Positions 17,587-29,658 of a stretch of DNA of 64,000 nt are shown one piece after another. Position numbers and translations under genes: made by a program. The notes below the pieces were generated by a model. It saw only the letters and a program-made list of their open reading frames with translations. It ran no database searches and was not told the origin of the DNA. Positions within the stretch are counted from its first letter, which is position 1. Each line of letters opens with the position of its first letter. Source of the DNA: Staphylococcus kloosii (GTDB taxonomy: Bacteria; Bacillota; Bacilli; Staphylococcales; Staphylococcaceae); contig NZ_CP027846.1 of the NCBI RefSeq assembly GCF_003019255.1, positions 992,001 through 1,056,000 on the forward strand, in the 5' to 3' direction.

Positions 17587-19725
17587 ATGAAATCTTTAAT
17601 TTTAGCTGAGAAACCCTCAGTAGGAAAAGATATTGCTAAAGCTTTAAATATAACTACTTCACGCAATGGTTACTTTGAGAATAATAACTATATTGTAACA
17701 TGGGCACTAGGACATTTAGTAACGAATGCTACTCCAGAACAATATGATAAAAACTATAAAGAATGGAAATTGGCTGACTTACCTATCATTCCCAATAAAA
17801 TGAAAACAGTAGTTATCAATAAAACAAAGAAGCAATTTCAAACGGTACAAAGACTACTTCAAAAAGATGAAGTTCAAAATATAATAATTGCTACCGATGC
17901 AGGTAGAGAAGGGGAACTCGTTGCTCGATTAATCTTAGATAAAGTACATAATAAAAAACCAATCAAAAGATTATGGATTAGTTCTGTAACTAAAAAGGCG
18001 ATTGTTGATGGATTTAAAAAGTTAAAAGACGGTCGTCAATTCAATCAACTTTACGCAGCTGCTTTAGCAAGAAGTGAAGCGGACTGGGTTGTGGGCATAA
18101 ATGCAACAAGAGCTTTAACGACAAAATATGATGCGCAATTATCTTTGGGACGCGTACAAACACCGACTATTAAATTAGTAGAAATGAGACAAACAGAAAT
18201 TAATGATTTTACCCCAGAGACGTATTATACTTTGAACATTAATGTAGATGGATTGTTATGTCAGTGTATAACACCACAGCAAGCAACAAATAAAGAAGTT
18301 TATGAAAAAATCGTAACGAATATTAAGGGACAAAGTGCTAAAGTAAATTCGATAAACAGAAAAAGTAAGAAAGCTTTTCCACCTAAGTTATTTAATTTAA
18401 CTGATTTACAACAAGAAGCTTATAAAAGATATAAGTTTGGGCCTAAAGAAACACTTAATACTTTGCAACAATTATACGAACGTCATAAATTGGCTACTTA
18501 CCCACGTACAGATGCAAATTATTTAACTGACGACATGGTAAGTACTATTAAAGATAGATTGAGAGCTTTAATGGCAACTGATTACAAATCTTTTGCTAAA
18601 GCTCAAATGAGTCACACTTATAGTGCAAATGATAGCTTTATAAATAATAATAAAGTTTCAGATCACCATGCTATTATTCCAACTGAAGTGAGACCAGATA
18701 TGGAAGCATTATCACCAAAAGAACAAAAAATATATATGCTAATAGCGCAAAGGTTTTTAGCAAACTTAATGCCACCACAAGAATATGAAGCAATTGAATT
18801 AGAATTATCTATTAACGAGTATAAATTTGTTTACAAAGATAAAATTTCAACAAAATTAGGCTTTAAAGCACTATTTAATAATGAAGCCCAAACATTCACA
18901 TTAGATTCTAAGTGGCAACAAGGGACTAATATACAAGTAAATAAAGTAAGCGTTAATGAACATGAAACAACACCACCATCTTACTTTAATGAAGGGTCAT
19001 TATTAAAAGCTATGGAGAGTCCACAAAAGTTCTTCAAATTCAATGACCATAAACATAGTAAAACATTGAAAGAAGCGGGTGGTATAGGAACAGTTGCAAC
19101 ACGAGCAGATATTATAGAAAAACTGTTCAATATTAATGCGATTGAATCAAAAGATGGCAAAATCAAAGTAACTAATAAAGGAAAGCAAATATTAGATTTA
19201 GCCCCTGAACAACTTACATCACCGTTATTAACTGCAGAATGGGAAGATAAATTAATGATGATTGAGCAAGGGAAATATGATGCGCGTAAATTTATGGAAG
19301 AAATTAGATCCTTTACCAAAAAAATTATTGCTACAATCAAAGACAGTGAACAAAAATATAAACATGATAATCTAACAGCGACTGAATGTCCTACTTGTGG
19401 AAAATTCATGTTGAAAGTTAATACGAAAAATGGATCTATGCTTGTATGCCAAGACCCAAATTGTAAAACTAAAAAGAATGTTCAATCTAAAACAAATGCG
19501 CGTTGTCCTAATTGTCACAAAAAAATGACACGTTTCGGGACTGGAAAAGATGCAACATATAGATGTGTTTGTGGTCATACAGAGAGTCAGGCACAAATGG
19601 ATAAACGGCACAAGAATAAAAAGAACGACAAAGTATCCAAAAAAGATATGAAAAAATACTTAAATAAAGATGATGGACTTGAGAATAATCCATTCCAAGA
19701 TGCGCTGAAAGGGCTGAAATTTTAA
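17587..19725 (+). CDS. topB: DNA topoisomerase III
   Basis: A type IA topoisomerase of 712 residues that resolves recombination and replication intermediates by single-strand passage. The Toprim domain shows AEKPS at residues 7-11 and TDAGREGE at 103-110. The active-site tyrosine is Tyr305 in YPRTD. The C-terminal region has paired Cys motifs (CPTC, CPNC, CVCG) that form zinc-ribbon-like modules, followed by a basic tail. The length matches staphylococcal TopB. It has its own start region and precedes the purine permease by 112 bp. Confidence 0.96.
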   Translation: MKSLILAEKPSVGKDIAKALNITTSRNGYFENNNYIVTWALGHLVTNATPEQYDKNYKEWKLADLPIIPNKMKTVVINKTKKQFQTVQRLLQKDEVQNIIIATDAGREGELVARLILDKVHNKKPIKRLWISSVTKKAIVDGFKKLKDGRQFNQLYAAALARSEADWVVGINATRALTTKYDAQLSLGRVQTPTIKLVEMRQTEINDFTPETYYTLNINVDGLLCQCITPQQATNKEVYEKIVTNIKGQSAKVNSINRKSKKAFPPKLFNLTDLQQEAYKRYKFGPKETLNTLQQLYERHKLATYPRTDANYLTDDMVSTIKDRLRALMATDYKSFAKAQMSHTYSANDSFINNNKVSDHHAIIPTEVRPDMEALSPKEQKIYMLIAQRFLANLMPPQEYEAIELELSINEYKFVYKDKISTKLGFKALFNNEAQTFTLDSKWQQGTNIQVNKVSVNEHETTPPSYFNEGSLLKAMESPQKFFKFNDHKHSKTLKEAGGIGTVATRADIIEKLFNINAIESKDGKIKVTNKGKQILDLAPEQLTSPLLTAEWEDKLMMIEQGKYDARKFMEEIRSFTKKIIATIKDSEQKYKHDNLTATECPTCGKFMLKVNTKNGSMLVCQDPNCKTKKNVQSKTNARCPNCHKKMTRFGTGKDATYRCVCGHTESQAQMDKRHKNKKNDKVSKKDMKKYLNKDDGLENNPFQDALKGLKF

Positions 19726-19837
19726 ATTTTATCGAACTTAAAAGAAATATTTGTTATAAAAGTTCGGATTTACTATTGTGTTTTGAGGCGTTGGATATTA
19801 AAATATTAAGGTATTTTAATAAAAGGGAGACTTAACT

Positions 19838-21172
19838 GTGAAAAAATACTTTAAGTTCAAAGAACATAACACTAACTTTAAAAAAGAGATATTAGGTGGA
19901 TTAACTACCTTCTTATCTATGGCTTATATTTTAGCCGTCAATCCACAGGTGTTAAGTTTGGCAGGAGTTAACGGTGCTACAGATAGTATGAAAATGGACC
20001 AAGGTGCAATTTTCGTTGCTACAGCGTTAGCTGCTTTTGTTGGTTCGTTATTTATGGGATTAATTGCAAGGTATCCAATTGCCTTGGCCCCAGGAATGGG
20101 ATTAAATGCCTTTTTCGCATTCACTGTTGTGTTAACAATGGGCATACCTTGGCAAATAGGGTTAACTGGCGTACTCTTTTCCGGTATATTCTTTGCTATA
20201 TTAACAATGACAGGATTAAGAGAAACGATTATTAACGCCATACCCCATCAAATGAAGATGGCTGTATCGGCTGGTATCGGATTATTTATTACGTTTGTTG
20301 GACTTCAAAGTTCAGGCATTATTGTTAAAAATAAATCAACGTTAGTAACGTTAGGTCATATTACTGACGGAACAGTATTACTTACTATATTTGGTATTAT
20401 TATTACCGTCGTGATGTATGTTAAAAAAGTACCAGGTGCAATTTTTATTGGTATGATCTTAACTTCAATCTTAGGAATGTGTACTGGTTTAATACATACG
20501 CCATCTGGCATTGTAGGAAAAATTCCTAGTATTTCTCCTACCTTTGGTGCTGCATTTGATGCATTTAAAGATCCGGGGCAATTATTTACGGTACAATTTT
20601 TAATTGTTATTTTAACTTTCTTATTTATTGATTTCTTTGATACGGCAGGAACGCTTGTTGCGGTTGCTACACAAGCAGGAATTATGAAAAATAATAAATT
20701 ACCACGTGCTGGTAGAGCTTTATTCTCAGATTCATTAGCAACAATTGTAGGTGCAATTTTTGGTACAACGACTACAACGTCATATATTGAATCTACAGCA
20801 GGTGTTGCTGTGGGTGCAAGGACTGGATTTGCTAGTATTATTACTGGTTTCTGTTTCTTGCTAGCGATTTTCTTTAGTCCATTAATCGAAATTGTAACGA
20901 GTGCCGTAACAACTCCAGCGTTAGTAGTAGTTGGTGTATTAATGGCTGCCAATTTTGCAGAAATTGAATGGAAAAAATTCGAAGTGGCAGTACCGGCATT
21001 TATAACAATTATTATGATGCCTTTATCATATTCAATTGCTACAGGTATTGCATGTGGATTTGTATTCTATCCAATAACAATGCTAATCTCGAAAAGACAT
21101 AAAGAAGTACATCCAATGATGTATGGTTTAATGGTACTGTTTATTCTTTACTTTATATTTGTTCATGGTTAA
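19838..21172 (+). CDS. pbuG: Purine permease, NCS2/AzgA type (PbuG-like)
   Basis: A 444-residue nucleobase:cation symporter with 12-14 membrane segments, likely importing hypoxanthine/guanine. AzgA-type signatures include MAYILAVNP near residue 30, PGMGLNAFFAFTVV near 85, and IDFFDTAGTLVAVATQAG near 265, followed by SDSLATIVGAIFGTTTTTSY. Translation starts at GTG with GGGAG upstream. Its place between topB and rpsJ matches the S. aureus guanine/hypoxanthine permease gene. The 112-bp leader shows no purine riboswitch core, so it is not obviously riboswitch-regulated. Confidence 0.85.
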   Translation: MKKYFKFKEHNTNFKKEILGGLTTFLSMAYILAVNPQVLSLAGVNGATDSMKMDQGAIFVATALAAFVGSLFMGLIARYPIALAPGMGLNAFFAFTVVLTMGIPWQIGLTGVLFSGIFFAILTMTGLRETIINAIPHQMKMAVSAGIGLFITFVGLQSSGIIVKNKSTLVTLGHITDGTVLLTIFGIIITVVMYVKKVPGAIFIGMILTSILGMCTGLIHTPSGIVGKIPSISPTFGAAFDAFKDPGQLFTVQFLIVILTFLFIDFFDTAGTLVAVATQAGIMKNNKLPRAGRALFSDSLATIVGAIFGTTTTTSYIESTAGVAVGARTGFASIITGFCFLLAIFFSPLIEIVTSAVTTPALVVVGVLMAANFAEIEWKKFEVAVPAFITIIMMPLSYSIATGIACGFVFYPITMLISKRHKEVHPMMYGLMVLFILYFIFVHG

Positions 21173-21178
21173 AAAAAG

Positions 21179-21220
21179 AAAACCGTTAACGCAAAATTAC
21201 TTTGCGCTAACGGTTTTTTT
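21179..21220. terminator. Bidirectional terminator between pbuG and the small membrane protein gene
   Basis: Stem AAAACCGTTA-A-CGCAAA against TTTGCG-C-TAACGGTTTT with one mismatch, then seven T on the plus strand. On the minus strand it is followed by a T-rich run (CTTTTTTT). Confidence 0.9.
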
Positions 21221-21244
21221 ATTTTCTCATATAATATGGAAGAG

Positions 21245-21631
21245 TTAGTTTTTATTACGTCTATCTTCTGTATAAATTACACGTGCATTTTTATTAGGCA
21301 CATAAATTGGCGAAGACAATATAATAAGAAGAAAGAATAATAATAGGAAAAAAAGAATCCAGTGTGCAATCATACCGATAAATGGAATGAAAGCAATAAT
21401 CGATCCTATAATACCTATTAATGGAATAATAGCCATTGGTTTAATAGCGTTTTGTCTATCTACTATTAAAATAATTAACATAATTAGATATAAAAACATG
21501 TTTACAAATAATGGTTGCCAGCTTAAACCTAATATGAAACTTCCACCAAGGAAGGGGATACCATAAAATAATTCGCTTAATAATAAGATAATAGTTAATA
21601 CAATCAATATATTTCTAATACTTGATTTCAT
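21245..21631 (-). CDS. Integral membrane protein, function unknown
   Basis: A 128-residue protein with about four membrane helices (roughly residues 8-28, 36-58, 67-85 and 88-108) and a charged C-terminal tail (YTEDRRNKN). GGTGG precedes the ATG. It converges on pbuG with a shared terminator and diverges from the S10 operon. A similar gene sits here in S. aureus as far as I recall. No known catalytic motif is visible. Confidence 0.7.
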   Translation of the reverse strand: MKSSIRNILIVLTIILLLSELFYGIPFLGGSFILGLSWQPLFVNMFLYLIMLIILIVDRQNAIKPMAIIPLIGIIGSIIAFIPFIGMIAHWILFFLLLFFLLIILSSPIYVPNKNARVIYTEDRRNKN

Positions 21632-21747
21632 TTATTTTTCACCACCTACAATTACAATTATATACGAAAAGAAATTATATTTATATTAATTTGAAACTTA
21701 AATGAAAACTTTTAGTGCTTACAATTTAAGTAATTTCCTTAAAACGG

Positions 21748-21776
21748 TTGAAGAACAAAAGAATTTCAAGTACAAT
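21748..21776 (+). promoter_or_regulatory. Main promoter of the S10 ribosomal operon
   Basis: TTGAAG, exactly 17 bp, TACAAT. It is about 210 bp upstream of rpsJ. A second candidate (TTGATA, 17 bp, TAACAT) lies at 21823-21851. Confidence 0.7.
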
Positions 21777-21783
21777 GTCAAAG

Positions 21784-22298
<515 letters not shown>

Positions 22299-22325
22299 TA
22301 GAAAAAATTAGGAGGTGGACTTTCG

Positions 22326-22988
22326 ATGACCAAAGGAATCTTAGGAAGAAAAATCGGGATGACACAAGTGTTCGGTGAGAACGGTGAATTAATCCCAGTA
22401 ACAGTAGTAGAAGCAGGTCAAAACGTTGTATTACAAAAGAAAACTGAAGAAGTTGATGGATACAACGCAATTCAAGTAGGTTTTGAAGATAAAAAAGCTT
22501 ACAAGAAAAACAGTAAAACTAACAAATATGCTAGTAAACCAGCTGAAGGTCATGCTAAAAAAGCTGACACAGCACCTAAGCGCTTCATTCGTGAATTCAG
22601 AAACGTTAACGTTGATGAATACGAAGTAGGTCAAGAAGTCTCAGTTGATAAATTTGAAACTGGCGACATCATTGATGTTACAGGCGTATCAAAAGGTAAA
22701 GGTTTCCAAGGCGCTATTAAACGTCATGGACAAGCACGTGGACCAATGGCTCACGGTTCTCATTTCCACAGAGCACCAGGTTCTGTAGGTATGGCTTCAG
22801 ATGCGTCAAGAGTATTCAAAGGACAAAAAATGCCAGGACGTATGGGTGGAAATACTGTAACAGTACAAAACCTAGAAGTCGTTCAAGTAGATGCTGACAA
22901 TAATGTAATTTTAGTTAAAGGTAATGTACCTGGACCTAAAAAAGGATTATTAGAAATCTCAACTTCAATTAAAAAAGGTAATAAATAA
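22326..22988 (+). CDS. rplC: 50S ribosomal protein L3
   Basis: L3, 220 residues, binds 23S rRNA near the peptidyl transferase centre through a long central loop. Characteristic stretches are [13 protein letters not shown] at the start and the [20 protein letters not shown] loop (changes here can cause linezolid or pleuromutilin resistance; no known change can be asserted). It is second gene of the operon, with a TTAGGAGGTGG ribosome site. Confidence 0.97.
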   Translation: MTKGILGRKIGMTQVFGENGELIPVTVVEAGQNVVLQKKTEEVDGYNAIQVGFEDKKAYKKNSKTNKYASKPAEGHAKKADTAPKRFIREFRNVNVDEYEVGQEVSVDKFETGDIIDVTGVSKGKGFQGAIKRHGQARGPMAHGSHFHRAPGSVGMASDASRVFKGQKMPGRMGGNTVTVQNLEVVQVDADNNVILVKGNVPGPKKGLLEISTSIKKGNK

Positions 22989-23014
22989 TAAATAACGAAA
23001 GGAGGAAAAGCATA

Positions 23015-23638
23015 ATGGCTAATTATGATGTATTAAAAGTAGACGGAACTAAATCAGGTTCAGTTGAATTAAATGATGCAGTTTTTGCAATCGAACCAAA
23101 CACAGACGTTCTATTTGAAGCAATCACTTTACAACGTGCTTCATTACGCCAAGGTACTCATGCTGTTAAGAACCGTTCAGCAGTACGTGGTGGTGGACGT
23201 AAACCATGGAGACAAAAAGGTACAGGACGTGCGCGTCAAGGTACAATTCGTGCGCCACAATGGCGCGGTGGTGGTATCGTATTCGGACCAACACCTAGAA
23301 GTTATGCTTATAAAATGCCTAAGAAAATGCGTCGTTTAGCTTTACGTTCAGCATTATCTTACAAAGTACAAGAAAGTGCTTTAACAGTTGTAGATGCATT
23401 CCAATTTGATGCACCTAAAACTAAAGAATTCAAAACTGCTCTTTCTAACTTAAAACAACCTAAAAAAGTATTAGTAGTTACAGACTCAGAAGATGTAAAC
23501 GTTGAATTATCAGCTCGTAACATCCCTGGCGTACAAGTTTCTACAGCTCAAGGGTTAAACGTATTAGACATAACAAGCGCTGACAGTGTAGTAATCACAG
23601 AATCAGCTGCTAAAAAAGTTGAGGAGGTGCTCGGATAA
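23015..23638 (+). CDS. rplD: 50S ribosomal protein L4
   Basis: L4, 207 residues. The extended loop [20 protein letters not shown] reaches into the peptide exit tunnel beside the macrolide site, and [12 protein letters not shown] follows. In several bacteria L4 represses its own operon by binding the leader. The stop codon shares its last A with the rplW start (TAATG), giving tight coupling. Confidence 0.97.
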   Translation: MANYDVLKVDGTKSGSVELNDAVFAIEPNTDVLFEAITLQRASLRQGTHAVKNRSAVRGGGRKPWRQKGTGRARQGTIRAPQWRGGGIVFGPTPRSYAYKMPKKMRRLALRSALSYKVQESALTVVDAFQFDAPKTKEFKTALSNLKQPKKVLVVTDSEDVNVELSARNIPGVQVSTAQGLNVLDITSADSVVITESAAKKVEEVLG

Positions 23639-23913
23639 TGGAAGCAAGAGACGTTCTTAAGCGCCCCGTAATCACTGAAAAATCATCAGCTGCTATGGCT
23701 GAAGATAAATATACATTCGACGTAGATACTCGTGCTAACAAAACACAAGTTAAAATTGCTGTCGAAGAAATCTTTGATGTAAAAGTTGACAATGTAAACA
23801 TCATCAACTACAAACCAAAGAAAAAACGTATGGGCCGTTACCAAGGCTATACAAACAAAAGACGCGTAGCAATTGTTAAATTAAAAGAAGGATCAATCGA
23901 TCTATTCAACTAA
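23638..23913 (+). CDS. rplW: 50S ribosomal protein L23
   Basis: L23, 91 residues, lies at the exit of the peptide tunnel and is the docking site for trigger factor and SRP. The start [13 protein letters not shown] and the [19 protein letters not shown] segment are typical. It overlaps rplD by 1 nt, with its ribosome site (GAGGTG) inside rplD. Confidence 0.97.
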   Translation: MEARDVLKRPVITEKSSAAMAEDKYTFDVDTRANKTQVKIAVEEIFDVKVDNVNIINYKPKKKRMGRYQGYTNKRRVAIVKLKEGSIDLFN

Positions 23914-23943
23914 AATAAATTACCAATAAGGAGGTAAGCGACA

Positions 23944-24780
23944 ATGGCTCTAAAAAAATACAAGCCAATTACTAATGGTCGTCGTAATATGACTACGTTA
24001 GATTTCGCTGAAATCACGAAAACTACACCTGAAAAGTCATTATTACAACCGCTACCGAAAAAAGCGGGACGTAACAACCAAGGTAAATTGACAGTTCGCC
24101 ACCATGGTGGAGGACACAAACGTCAATACCGTGTTATTGATTTTAAACGTAATAAAGATGGAATCACTGCTAAAGTTGATTCAATTCAATACGATCCAAA
24201 CCGTTCAGCAAACATCGCATTATTAGTTTATGCTGATGGTGAAAAACGTTACATCATTGCTCCTAAAAACTTACAAGTAGGTCAAGTATTAGAGAGTGGT
24301 GACAATGCGGATATTAAAGTAGGTAACTCATTACCACTTCAATTTATCCCAGTAGGTACAGTAATTCATAATATCGAATTAAAACCTGGTAAAGGTGGAC
24401 AACTTGCTCGTTCAGCAGGTGCAAGTGCTCAAGTACTTGGTAAAGAAGGAAAATACGTTTTAATCAGATTAAGATCTGGCGAAGTTCGTATGATTCTTTC
24501 AACTTGCCGTGCAACTATTGGTCAAGTTGGTAACATCCAACATGAACTTGTAAACGTTGGTAAAGCAGGTCGTTCAAGATGGAAAGGTATTCGCCCAACT
24601 GTTCGTGGTTCTGTAATGAACCCTAACGATCACCCACACGGTGGTGGTGAAGGACGTGCTCCTATCGGTAGACCATCTCCAATGTCACCTTGGGGTAAAC
24701 CTACGCTTGGTAAGAAAACACGTCGTGGTAAGAAATCATCTGATAAACTTATCGTACGTGGACGTAAGAAGAAAAAATAA
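23944..24780 (+). CDS. rplB: 50S ribosomal protein L2
   Basis: L2, 278 residues, is needed for subunit association and peptidyl transfer. The central RRNMTTLDF and [10 protein letters not shown] regions and the highly conserved [17 protein letters not shown] segment with its key histidine are present, followed by a basic Lys/Arg tail ending GRKKKK. A 64-bp gap with a hairpin separates it from rpsS. Confidence 0.98.
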   Translation: MALKKYKPITNGRRNMTTLDFAEITKTTPEKSLLQPLPKKAGRNNQGKLTVRHHGGGHKRQYRVIDFKRNKDGITAKVDSIQYDPNRSANIALLVYADGEKRYIIAPKNLQVGQVLESGDNADIKVGNSLPLQFIPVGTVIHNIELKPGKGGQLARSAGASAQVLGKEGKYVLIRLRSGEVRMILSTCRATIGQVGNIQHELVNVGKAGRSRWKGIRPTVRGSVMNPNDHPHGGGEGRAPIGRPSPMSPWGKPTLGKKTRRGKKSSDKLIVRGRKKKK

Positions 24781-24794
24781 TAACAACTTATTGG

Positions 24795-24822
24795 AGTGTG
24801 CGGCTTAACTGCTGCACGCACT
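24795..24822 (+). other. Hairpin between rplB and rpsS
   Basis: AGTG-TGCGGC pairs with GCTGCA-CG-CACT around a TTAACT loop. There is no T-run, so it is not a terminator. It may be an mRNA processing, stability or protein-binding element inside the operon. Confidence 0.55.
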
Positions 24823-24844
24823 AAATAAGAAGGGAGGCGCCACT

Positions 24845-25123
24845 ATGGCTCGTAGTATTAAAAAAGGACCTTTCGTCGATGATCATTTAATGAAAAAAGT
24901 CGAAGCTCAAGGCGAAAGCGAGAAAAAACAAGTAATCAAAACTTGGTCACGTCGTTCAACTATTTTCCCTAACTTCATCGGTCACACTTTCGCAGTATAC
25001 GATGGACGTAAACATGTACCTGTATTCGTTACAGAAGATATGGTTGGTCACAAATTAGGTGAATTCGCTCCAACTCGTACATTCAAAGGACACGCTGCAG
25101 ACGACAAAAAAACAAGAAGATAA
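24845..25123 (+). CDS. rpsS: 30S ribosomal protein S19
   Basis: S19, 92 residues, forms a complex with S13 in the 30S head near the A-site tRNA. The [12 protein letters not shown] start and the [20 protein letters not shown] core are diagnostic. It follows the intergenic hairpin, with an AAGGGAGG ribosome site. Confidence 0.97.
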   Translation: MARSIKKGPFVDDHLMKKVEAQGESEKKQVIKTWSRRSTIFPNFIGHTFAVYDGRKHVPVFVTEDMVGHKLGEFAPTRTFKGHAADDKKTRR

Positions 25124-25151
25124 TTTCTAACAAGTAGAGGAGGAAATCCGA

Positions 25152-25505
25152 ATGGAAGCAAAAGCGGTTGCTAGAACAATAAGAATCGCACCTCGTAAAG
25201 TTAGATTAGTATTAGATCTAATCAGAGGTAAGAACGCTGGAGAAGCTATTGCTATTTTAAAATTAACTAACAAAGCTTCATCACCAGTTGTTGAAAAATT
25301 ATTAATGTCCGCTTTAGCAAATGCTGAACATAACTATGACATGAATACAGATGAATTAGTTGTTAAAGAAGCTTATGCTAATGAAGGACCAACATTGAAA
25401 CGTTTCCGTCCACGTGCACAAGGCCGTGCAAGTGCGATTAACAAACGTACAAGCCACATTACAATCGTCGTAAGTGACGGTAAAGAAGAAGCTAAAGAAG
25501 CTTAA
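25152..25505 (+). CDS. rplV: 50S ribosomal protein L22
   Basis: L22, 117 residues, lines the exit tunnel with a long beta hairpin and influences macrolide sensitivity. The [20 protein letters not shown] start, the hairpin region [20 protein letters not shown] and the final TSHITIVV are as expected. The reading frame is intact. Confidence 0.97.
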   Translation: MEAKAVARTIRIAPRKVRLVLDLIRGKNAGEAIAILKLTNKASSPVVEKLLMSALANAEHNYDMNTDELVVKEAYANEGPTLKRFRPRAQGRASAINKRTSHITIVVSDGKEEAKEA

Positions 25506-25529
25506 TACATTATTTAAGGAGGGAATACT

Positions 25530-26186
25530 GTGGGTCAAAAAATTAATCCAATCGGACTTCGTGTCGGAGTAATCCGTGACTGGGAAGCTAAATGGTACGC
25601 AGAAAAAGACTTCGCTTCACTATTACATGAAGACTTAAAAATCCGTAAATTTATTGATAACGCATTAAAAGAAGCATCAGTTTCTCACGTTGATATCGAA
25701 CGTGCTGCTAACCGTATCAACATCGCTATTCATACTGGTAAGCCTGGTATGGTCATTGGTAAAGGCGGTTCAGAAATTGAAAAACTTCGTAATAAATTAA
25801 ACACATTAACAGACAAAAAAGTACACATTAACGTAATTGAAATCAAAAAGGTTGATTTGGATGCTAAATTAGTAGCTGAAAACATCGCACGTCAATTAGA
25901 AAACCGTGCTTCATTCCGTCGTGTACAAAAACAAGCTATTACTAGAGCTATGAAACTTGGTGCTAAAGGTATCAAAACTCAAGTATCTGGTCGTTTAGGC
26001 GGAGCAGACATCGCTCGTGCTGAACAATATTCAGAAGGAACTGTTCCACTTCATACATTACGTGCTGACATTGGTTACGCACACGCAGAAGCTGACACTA
26101 CTTACGGTAAATTAGGTGTCAAAGTATGGATCTATCGTGGAGAAGTTCTTCCTACTACTAAGAACACTAGTGAAGGAGGAAAATAA
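25530..26186 (+). CDS. rpsC: 30S ribosomal protein S3
   Basis: S3, 218 residues, at the mRNA entry site. The KH domain shows the [17 protein letters not shown] motif (GxxG), and the C-terminal domain has [20 protein letters not shown]. The start codon is GTG behind AAGGAGG. It lies 2 nt before rplP. Confidence 0.97.
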   Translation: MGQKINPIGLRVGVIRDWEAKWYAEKDFASLLHEDLKIRKFIDNALKEASVSHVDIERAANRINIAIHTGKPGMVIGKGGSEIEKLRNKLNTLTDKKVHINVIEIKKVDLDAKLVAENIARQLENRASFRRVQKQAITRAMKLGAKGIKTQVSGRLGGADIARAEQYSEGTVPLHTLRADIGYAHAEADTTYGKLGVKVWIYRGEVLPTTKNTSEGGK

Positions 26187-26188
26187 TA

Positions 26189-26623
26189 ATGTTACTACCA
26201 AAACGTGTAAAATATCGTCGTCAACATCGTCCTAAAACAACTGGTCGTTCAAAAGGCGGTAATTATGTAACATTTGGTGAGTATGGTTTACAAGCAACTA
26301 CAACGTCTTGGATCACTTCTCGTCAAATCGAATCAGCTCGTATTGCTATGACACGTTACATGAAACGTGGCGGGAAAGTTTGGATTAAAATCTTCCCACA
26401 TACACCATATACTAAAAAACCTTTAGAAGTACGTATGGGTGCTGGTAAAGGTGCTGTTGAAGGCTGGGTTGCAGTAGCAAAACCAGGTAGAATTTTATTT
26501 GAAATCGCAGGCGTTAACGAAGAAGTTGCGCGTGAAGCATTACGTTTAGCAAGTCACAAACTTCCTGTAAAAACTAAGTTTGTAAAACGTGAAGAATTGG
26601 GTGGTGAAACAAATGAAAGCTAA
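26189..26623 (+). CDS. rplP: 50S ribosomal protein L16
   Basis: L16, 144 residues, helps form the A-site tRNA binding region. The [13 protein letters not shown] start, [20 protein letters not shown] and the [19 protein letters not shown] block are typical. Its 3' end overlaps the rpmC start by 11 nt. Confidence 0.97.
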   Translation: MLLPKRVKYRRQHRPKTTGRSKGGNYVTFGEYGLQATTTSWITSRQIESARIAMTRYMKRGGKVWIKIFPHTPYTKKPLEVRMGAGKGAVEGWVAVAKPGRILFEIAGVNEEVAREALRLASHKLPVKTKFVKREELGGETNES

Positions 26624-26822
26624 GGAAATTAGAGACTTAACCACTTCAGAAATCGAAGAACAAATCAAATCTTCAAAAGAAGAGCTTTTTAACCTACGCT
26701 TTCAGTTAGCTACAGGTCAATTAGAGGAAACTGCACGTATTCGCACAGTAAGAAAAACGATTGCACGTCTAAAAACTGTTGCTCGTGAAAGAGAAATTGA
26801 ACAAGGTAAAGCGAATCAATAA
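26613..26822 (+). CDS. rpmC: 50S ribosomal protein L29
   Basis: L29, 69 residues, two long helices at the tunnel exit near L23. I place the start at the ATG at 26613 ([13 protein letters not shown]), not the earlier in-frame ATG at 26589, because GGTGG stands 8 nt before it and the family begins there. The overlap with rplP indicates translational coupling. Confidence 0.96.
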   Translation: MKAKEIRDLTTSEIEEQIKSSKEELFNLRFQLATGQLEETARIRTVRKTIARLKTVAREREIEQGKANQ

Positions 26823-26847
26823 TTAATTGAAAGAGGAGGTTACAAAA

Positions 26848-27111
26848 GTGAGCGAAAGAAATGATCGTAAAGTTTATGTAGGTAGAGTCGTTTCAGATAA
26901 AATGGACAAAACTGTAACTGTACTTGTTGAAACATACAAAACACACAAATTGTACGGTAAACGAGTAAAATACTCTAAAAAATACAAAACTCATGATGAA
27001 AACAACTCAGCTAAGTTAGGGGACATCGTTAAGATTCAAGAGACTCGTCCTTTATCAGCTTCTAAACGTTTCCGTTTAGTTGAAATTGTTGAAGAATCAG
27101 TAATCATATAA
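26848..27111 (+). CDS. rpsQ: 30S ribosomal protein S17
   Basis: S17, 87 residues, an OB-fold 16S rRNA binder. The start is GTG at 26848 ([12 protein letters not shown]) behind GAGGAGG, not the upstream TTG at 26827 in the same frame. [15 protein letters not shown] and [16 protein letters not shown] are family signatures. Confidence 0.96.
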   Translation: MSERNDRKVYVGRVVSDKMDKTVTVLVETYKTHKLYGKRVKYSKKYKTHDENNSAKLGDIVKIQETRPLSASKRFRLVEIVEESVII

Positions 27112-27138
27112 TACACAATATAGATAAAGGAGGTTTAA

Positions 27139-27510
<372 letters not shown>

Positions 27511-27546
27511 TAATTATTTAATAAAAAGCTTAAGGAGGTGCCACGC

Positions 27547-27864
27547 ATGCATATCAAAAAAGGTGACAACGTAAAAGTTATCGCAGGTAAAGACAAAGGT
27601 AAAGAAGGTAAAGTTGTTTCTACTGAACCTAAAAAAGACCGTGTCGTTGTGGAAGGTGTTAACGTAATTAAAAAACACCAAAAACCAACTCAATTTAATC
27701 CTGAAGGTGGAATCTTAGAAACAGAGGCAGCAATCCATGTTTCTAACGTACAATTATTGGACCCTAAAACGAATGAACCAACACGTGTTGGATATAAATT
27801 CGAAGATGGCAAAAAAGTTCGTATCGCTAAAAAATCTGGCGAAGAAATCAAATCTAATAATTAA
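27547..27864 (+). CDS. rplX: 50S ribosomal protein L24
   Basis: L24, 105 residues, an assembly initiator with a KOW motif ([20 protein letters not shown]). The ATG at 27547 is chosen over an in-frame GTG at 27538 because that GTG is part of the AAGGAGGTG ribosome site and the family starts at MHIKKGD. Confidence 0.96.
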   Translation: MHIKKGDNVKVIAGKDKGKEGKVVSTEPKKDRVVVEGVNVIKKHQKPTQFNPEGGILETEAAIHVSNVQLLDPKTNEPTRVGYKFEDGKKVRIAKKSGEEIKSNN

Positions 27865-27889
27865 TAACTAGTTGAAAGGAGGATCCACT

Positions 27890-28429
27890 TTGAACCGTTT
27901 AAAAGAAAAATTCAACTCTGAAGTTACTGAAAGCTTAGTTAAGAAATTTAATTATAGTTCAGTAATGGAAGTACCAAAAATTGAAAAAATCGTTGTAAAT
28001 ATGGGTGTAGGTGACGCAGTTCAAAACTCTAAAGTGTTAGATAATGCTGTTGAAGAGTTAGAATTAATCACTGGTCAAAAACCATTAGTTACAAAAGCTA
28101 AAAAATCTGTTGCTACTTTCCGTTTACGTGAAGGTATGCCTATCGGAGCTAAAGTTACATTACGCGGCGAAAGAATGTATGATTTCTTAGATAAATTAAT
28201 CGCTGTATCTTTACCTCGTGTACGTGACTTCCGTGGTGTTTCTAAAACAGCATTTGATGGAAGAGGTAACTACACTTTAGGTGTTAAAGAACAATTAATT
28301 TTCCCTGAAATTGACTATGATAAAGTATCAAAAGTACGCGGAATGGATATCGTTATCGTTACTACTGCTAACACTGACGAGGAAGCTCGTGAATTGTTAA
28401 CACAATTCGGTATGCCATTTCAAAAATAA
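27890..28429 (+). CDS. rplE: 50S ribosomal protein L5
   Basis: L5, 179 residues, binds 5S rRNA in the central protuberance. The start is TTG at 27890 (MNRLKEKF) behind AAAGGAGG; an earlier TTG at 27872 overlaps the ribosome site. Signature segments are [29 protein letters not shown] and [11 protein letters not shown]. Confidence 0.96.
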   Translation: MNRLKEKFNSEVTESLVKKFNYSSVMEVPKIEKIVVNMGVGDAVQNSKVLDNAVEELELITGQKPLVTKAKKSVATFRLREGMPIGAKVTLRGERMYDFLDKLIAVSLPRVRDFRGVSKTAFDGRGNYTLGVKEQLIFPEIDYDKVSKVRGMDIVIVTTANTDEEARELLTQFGMPFQK

Positions 28430-28451
28430 TCTCTAAAAGGAGGCTAATTAA

Positions 28452-28637
28452 GTGGCTAAAAGTTCAATGGTTGCTAAGCAACAAAAAAAACAAAAGTTCC
28501 AAGTACGTGAATATACTCGTTGTGAACGTTGTGGTCGTCCACATTCTGTATATCGTAAATTCAAATTATGCCGTATTTGTTTCCGTGAATTAGCTTATAA
28601 AGGCCAAATTCCTGGCGTTCGTAAAGCTAGCTGGTAA
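28452..28637 (+). CDS. rpsN: 30S ribosomal protein S14, zinc-binding type
   Basis: A 61-residue S14 of the short zinc-ribbon form, with two CxxC pairs (CERC and CRIC) for Zn2+. Staphylococci also carry a longer zinc-free paralogue elsewhere that is induced on zinc starvation. Start is GTG behind AAAGGAGG. Confidence 0.96.
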   Translation: MAKSSMVAKQQKKQKFQVREYTRCERCGRPHSVYRKFKLCRICFRELAYKGQIPGVRKASW

Positions 28638-28667
28638 TAAAAAGAGGATGAAAGGAGGCAACAATCA

Positions 28668-29066
28668 ATGACATTATCAGATCCAATTGCAGATATGCTA
28701 ACTCGTGTAAGAAACGCTAACATGGTTCGTCACGATAAATTAGAATTCCCTGCATCTAATATTAAAAAAGAAATTGCCGAAATCTTAAAAAGTGAAGGTT
28801 TCGTTAAAAACGTTGAATTTGTAGAAGACGATAAACAAGGTGTTATTCGTGTATTCCTTAAATATGGTCAAAACAATGAACGTGTTATCACTGGATTAAA
28901 ACGTATCTCTAAACCAGGTTTACGTGTTTATGCTAAAGCTAATGAAGTGCCAAAAGTTCTTAACGGCTTAGGTATTGCTTTAGTTTCAACTTCTGAAGGT
29001 GTAATCACTGACAAAGAAGCAAGAAAACGTAACATCGGTGGAGAAATCTTAGCTTACGTTTGGTAA
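28668..29066 (+). CDS. rpsH: 30S ribosomal protein S8
   Basis: S8, 132 residues, a central 16S rRNA-binding protein; in E. coli it represses the spc operon. The start [19 protein letters not shown] and the C-terminal [20 protein letters not shown] signature are clear. AAAGGAGG precedes ATG. Confidence 0.97.
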   Translation: MTLSDPIADMLTRVRNANMVRHDKLEFPASNIKKEIAEILKSEGFVKNVEFVEDDKQGVIRVFLKYGQNNERVITGLKRISKPGLRVYAKANEVPKVLNGLGIALVSTSEGVITDKEARKRNIGGEILAYVW

Positions 29067-29090
29067 TAATAAATAAGGAGGTGCGATAAC

Positions 29091-29627
29091 ATGAGTCGTG
29101 TTGGTAAAAAAATTATTGACATTCCAAGTGACGTAACAGTAAGTATTGATGGTAATACAGTTACTGTTAAAGGTCCTAAAGGTGAATTATCAAAAACATT
29201 AAATGAAAGAATGACATATAAACAAGACGAAAACACATTAGAAGTTGTAAGACCTTCTGATTCTAAAGATGATAGAACAGTACATGGTACAACTCGTGCT
29301 TTAATCAATAATATGATTCTTGGTGTTTCTCAAGGTTTCCAAAAAACTCTTGAACTTGTTGGTGTTGGTTACCGTGCTCAAATGCAAGGTAACGACTTAG
29401 TACTTAACGTTGGTTATTCTCACCCAGTTGAAATTAAAGCCGAAGACGGTATTACTTTCGCTGTTGAGAAAAATACAACTGTAACTGTTTCAGGTGTATC
29501 TAAAGAACAAGTTGGAGCTATCGCTTCAAACATCCGTTCAACTAGACCTCCAGAACCTTATAAAGGTAAAGGAATTCGTTACCAAGGTGAATACGTTCGC
29601 CGTAAAGAAGGTAAAACTGGTAAATAA
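29091..29627 (+). CDS. rplF: 50S ribosomal protein L6
   Basis: L6, 178 residues, two related domains near the factor-binding site. [14 protein letters not shown] at the start and the C-terminal signature [16 protein letters not shown] are diagnostic. The frame is intact, with an AAGGAGGTG ribosome site. Confidence 0.97.
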   Translation: MSRVGKKIIDIPSDVTVSIDGNTVTVKGPKGELSKTLNERMTYKQDENTLEVVRPSDSKDDRTVHGTTRALINNMILGVSQGFQKTLELVGVGYRAQMQGNDLVLNVGYSHPVEIKAEDGITFAVEKNTTVTVSGVSKEQVGAIASNIRSTRPPEPYKGKGIRYQGEYVRRKEGKTGK

Positions 29628-29658
29628 TAAATAACTCTCTATAGAAAGGAGTATTGCA

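Noticed and set aside
19726..19837. Possible purine riboswitch or terminator before pbuG
   Set aside because: No purine riboswitch core is present. The CGAACTT / AAGTTCG pairing (19733-19766) has a 20-nt loop and no T-run.
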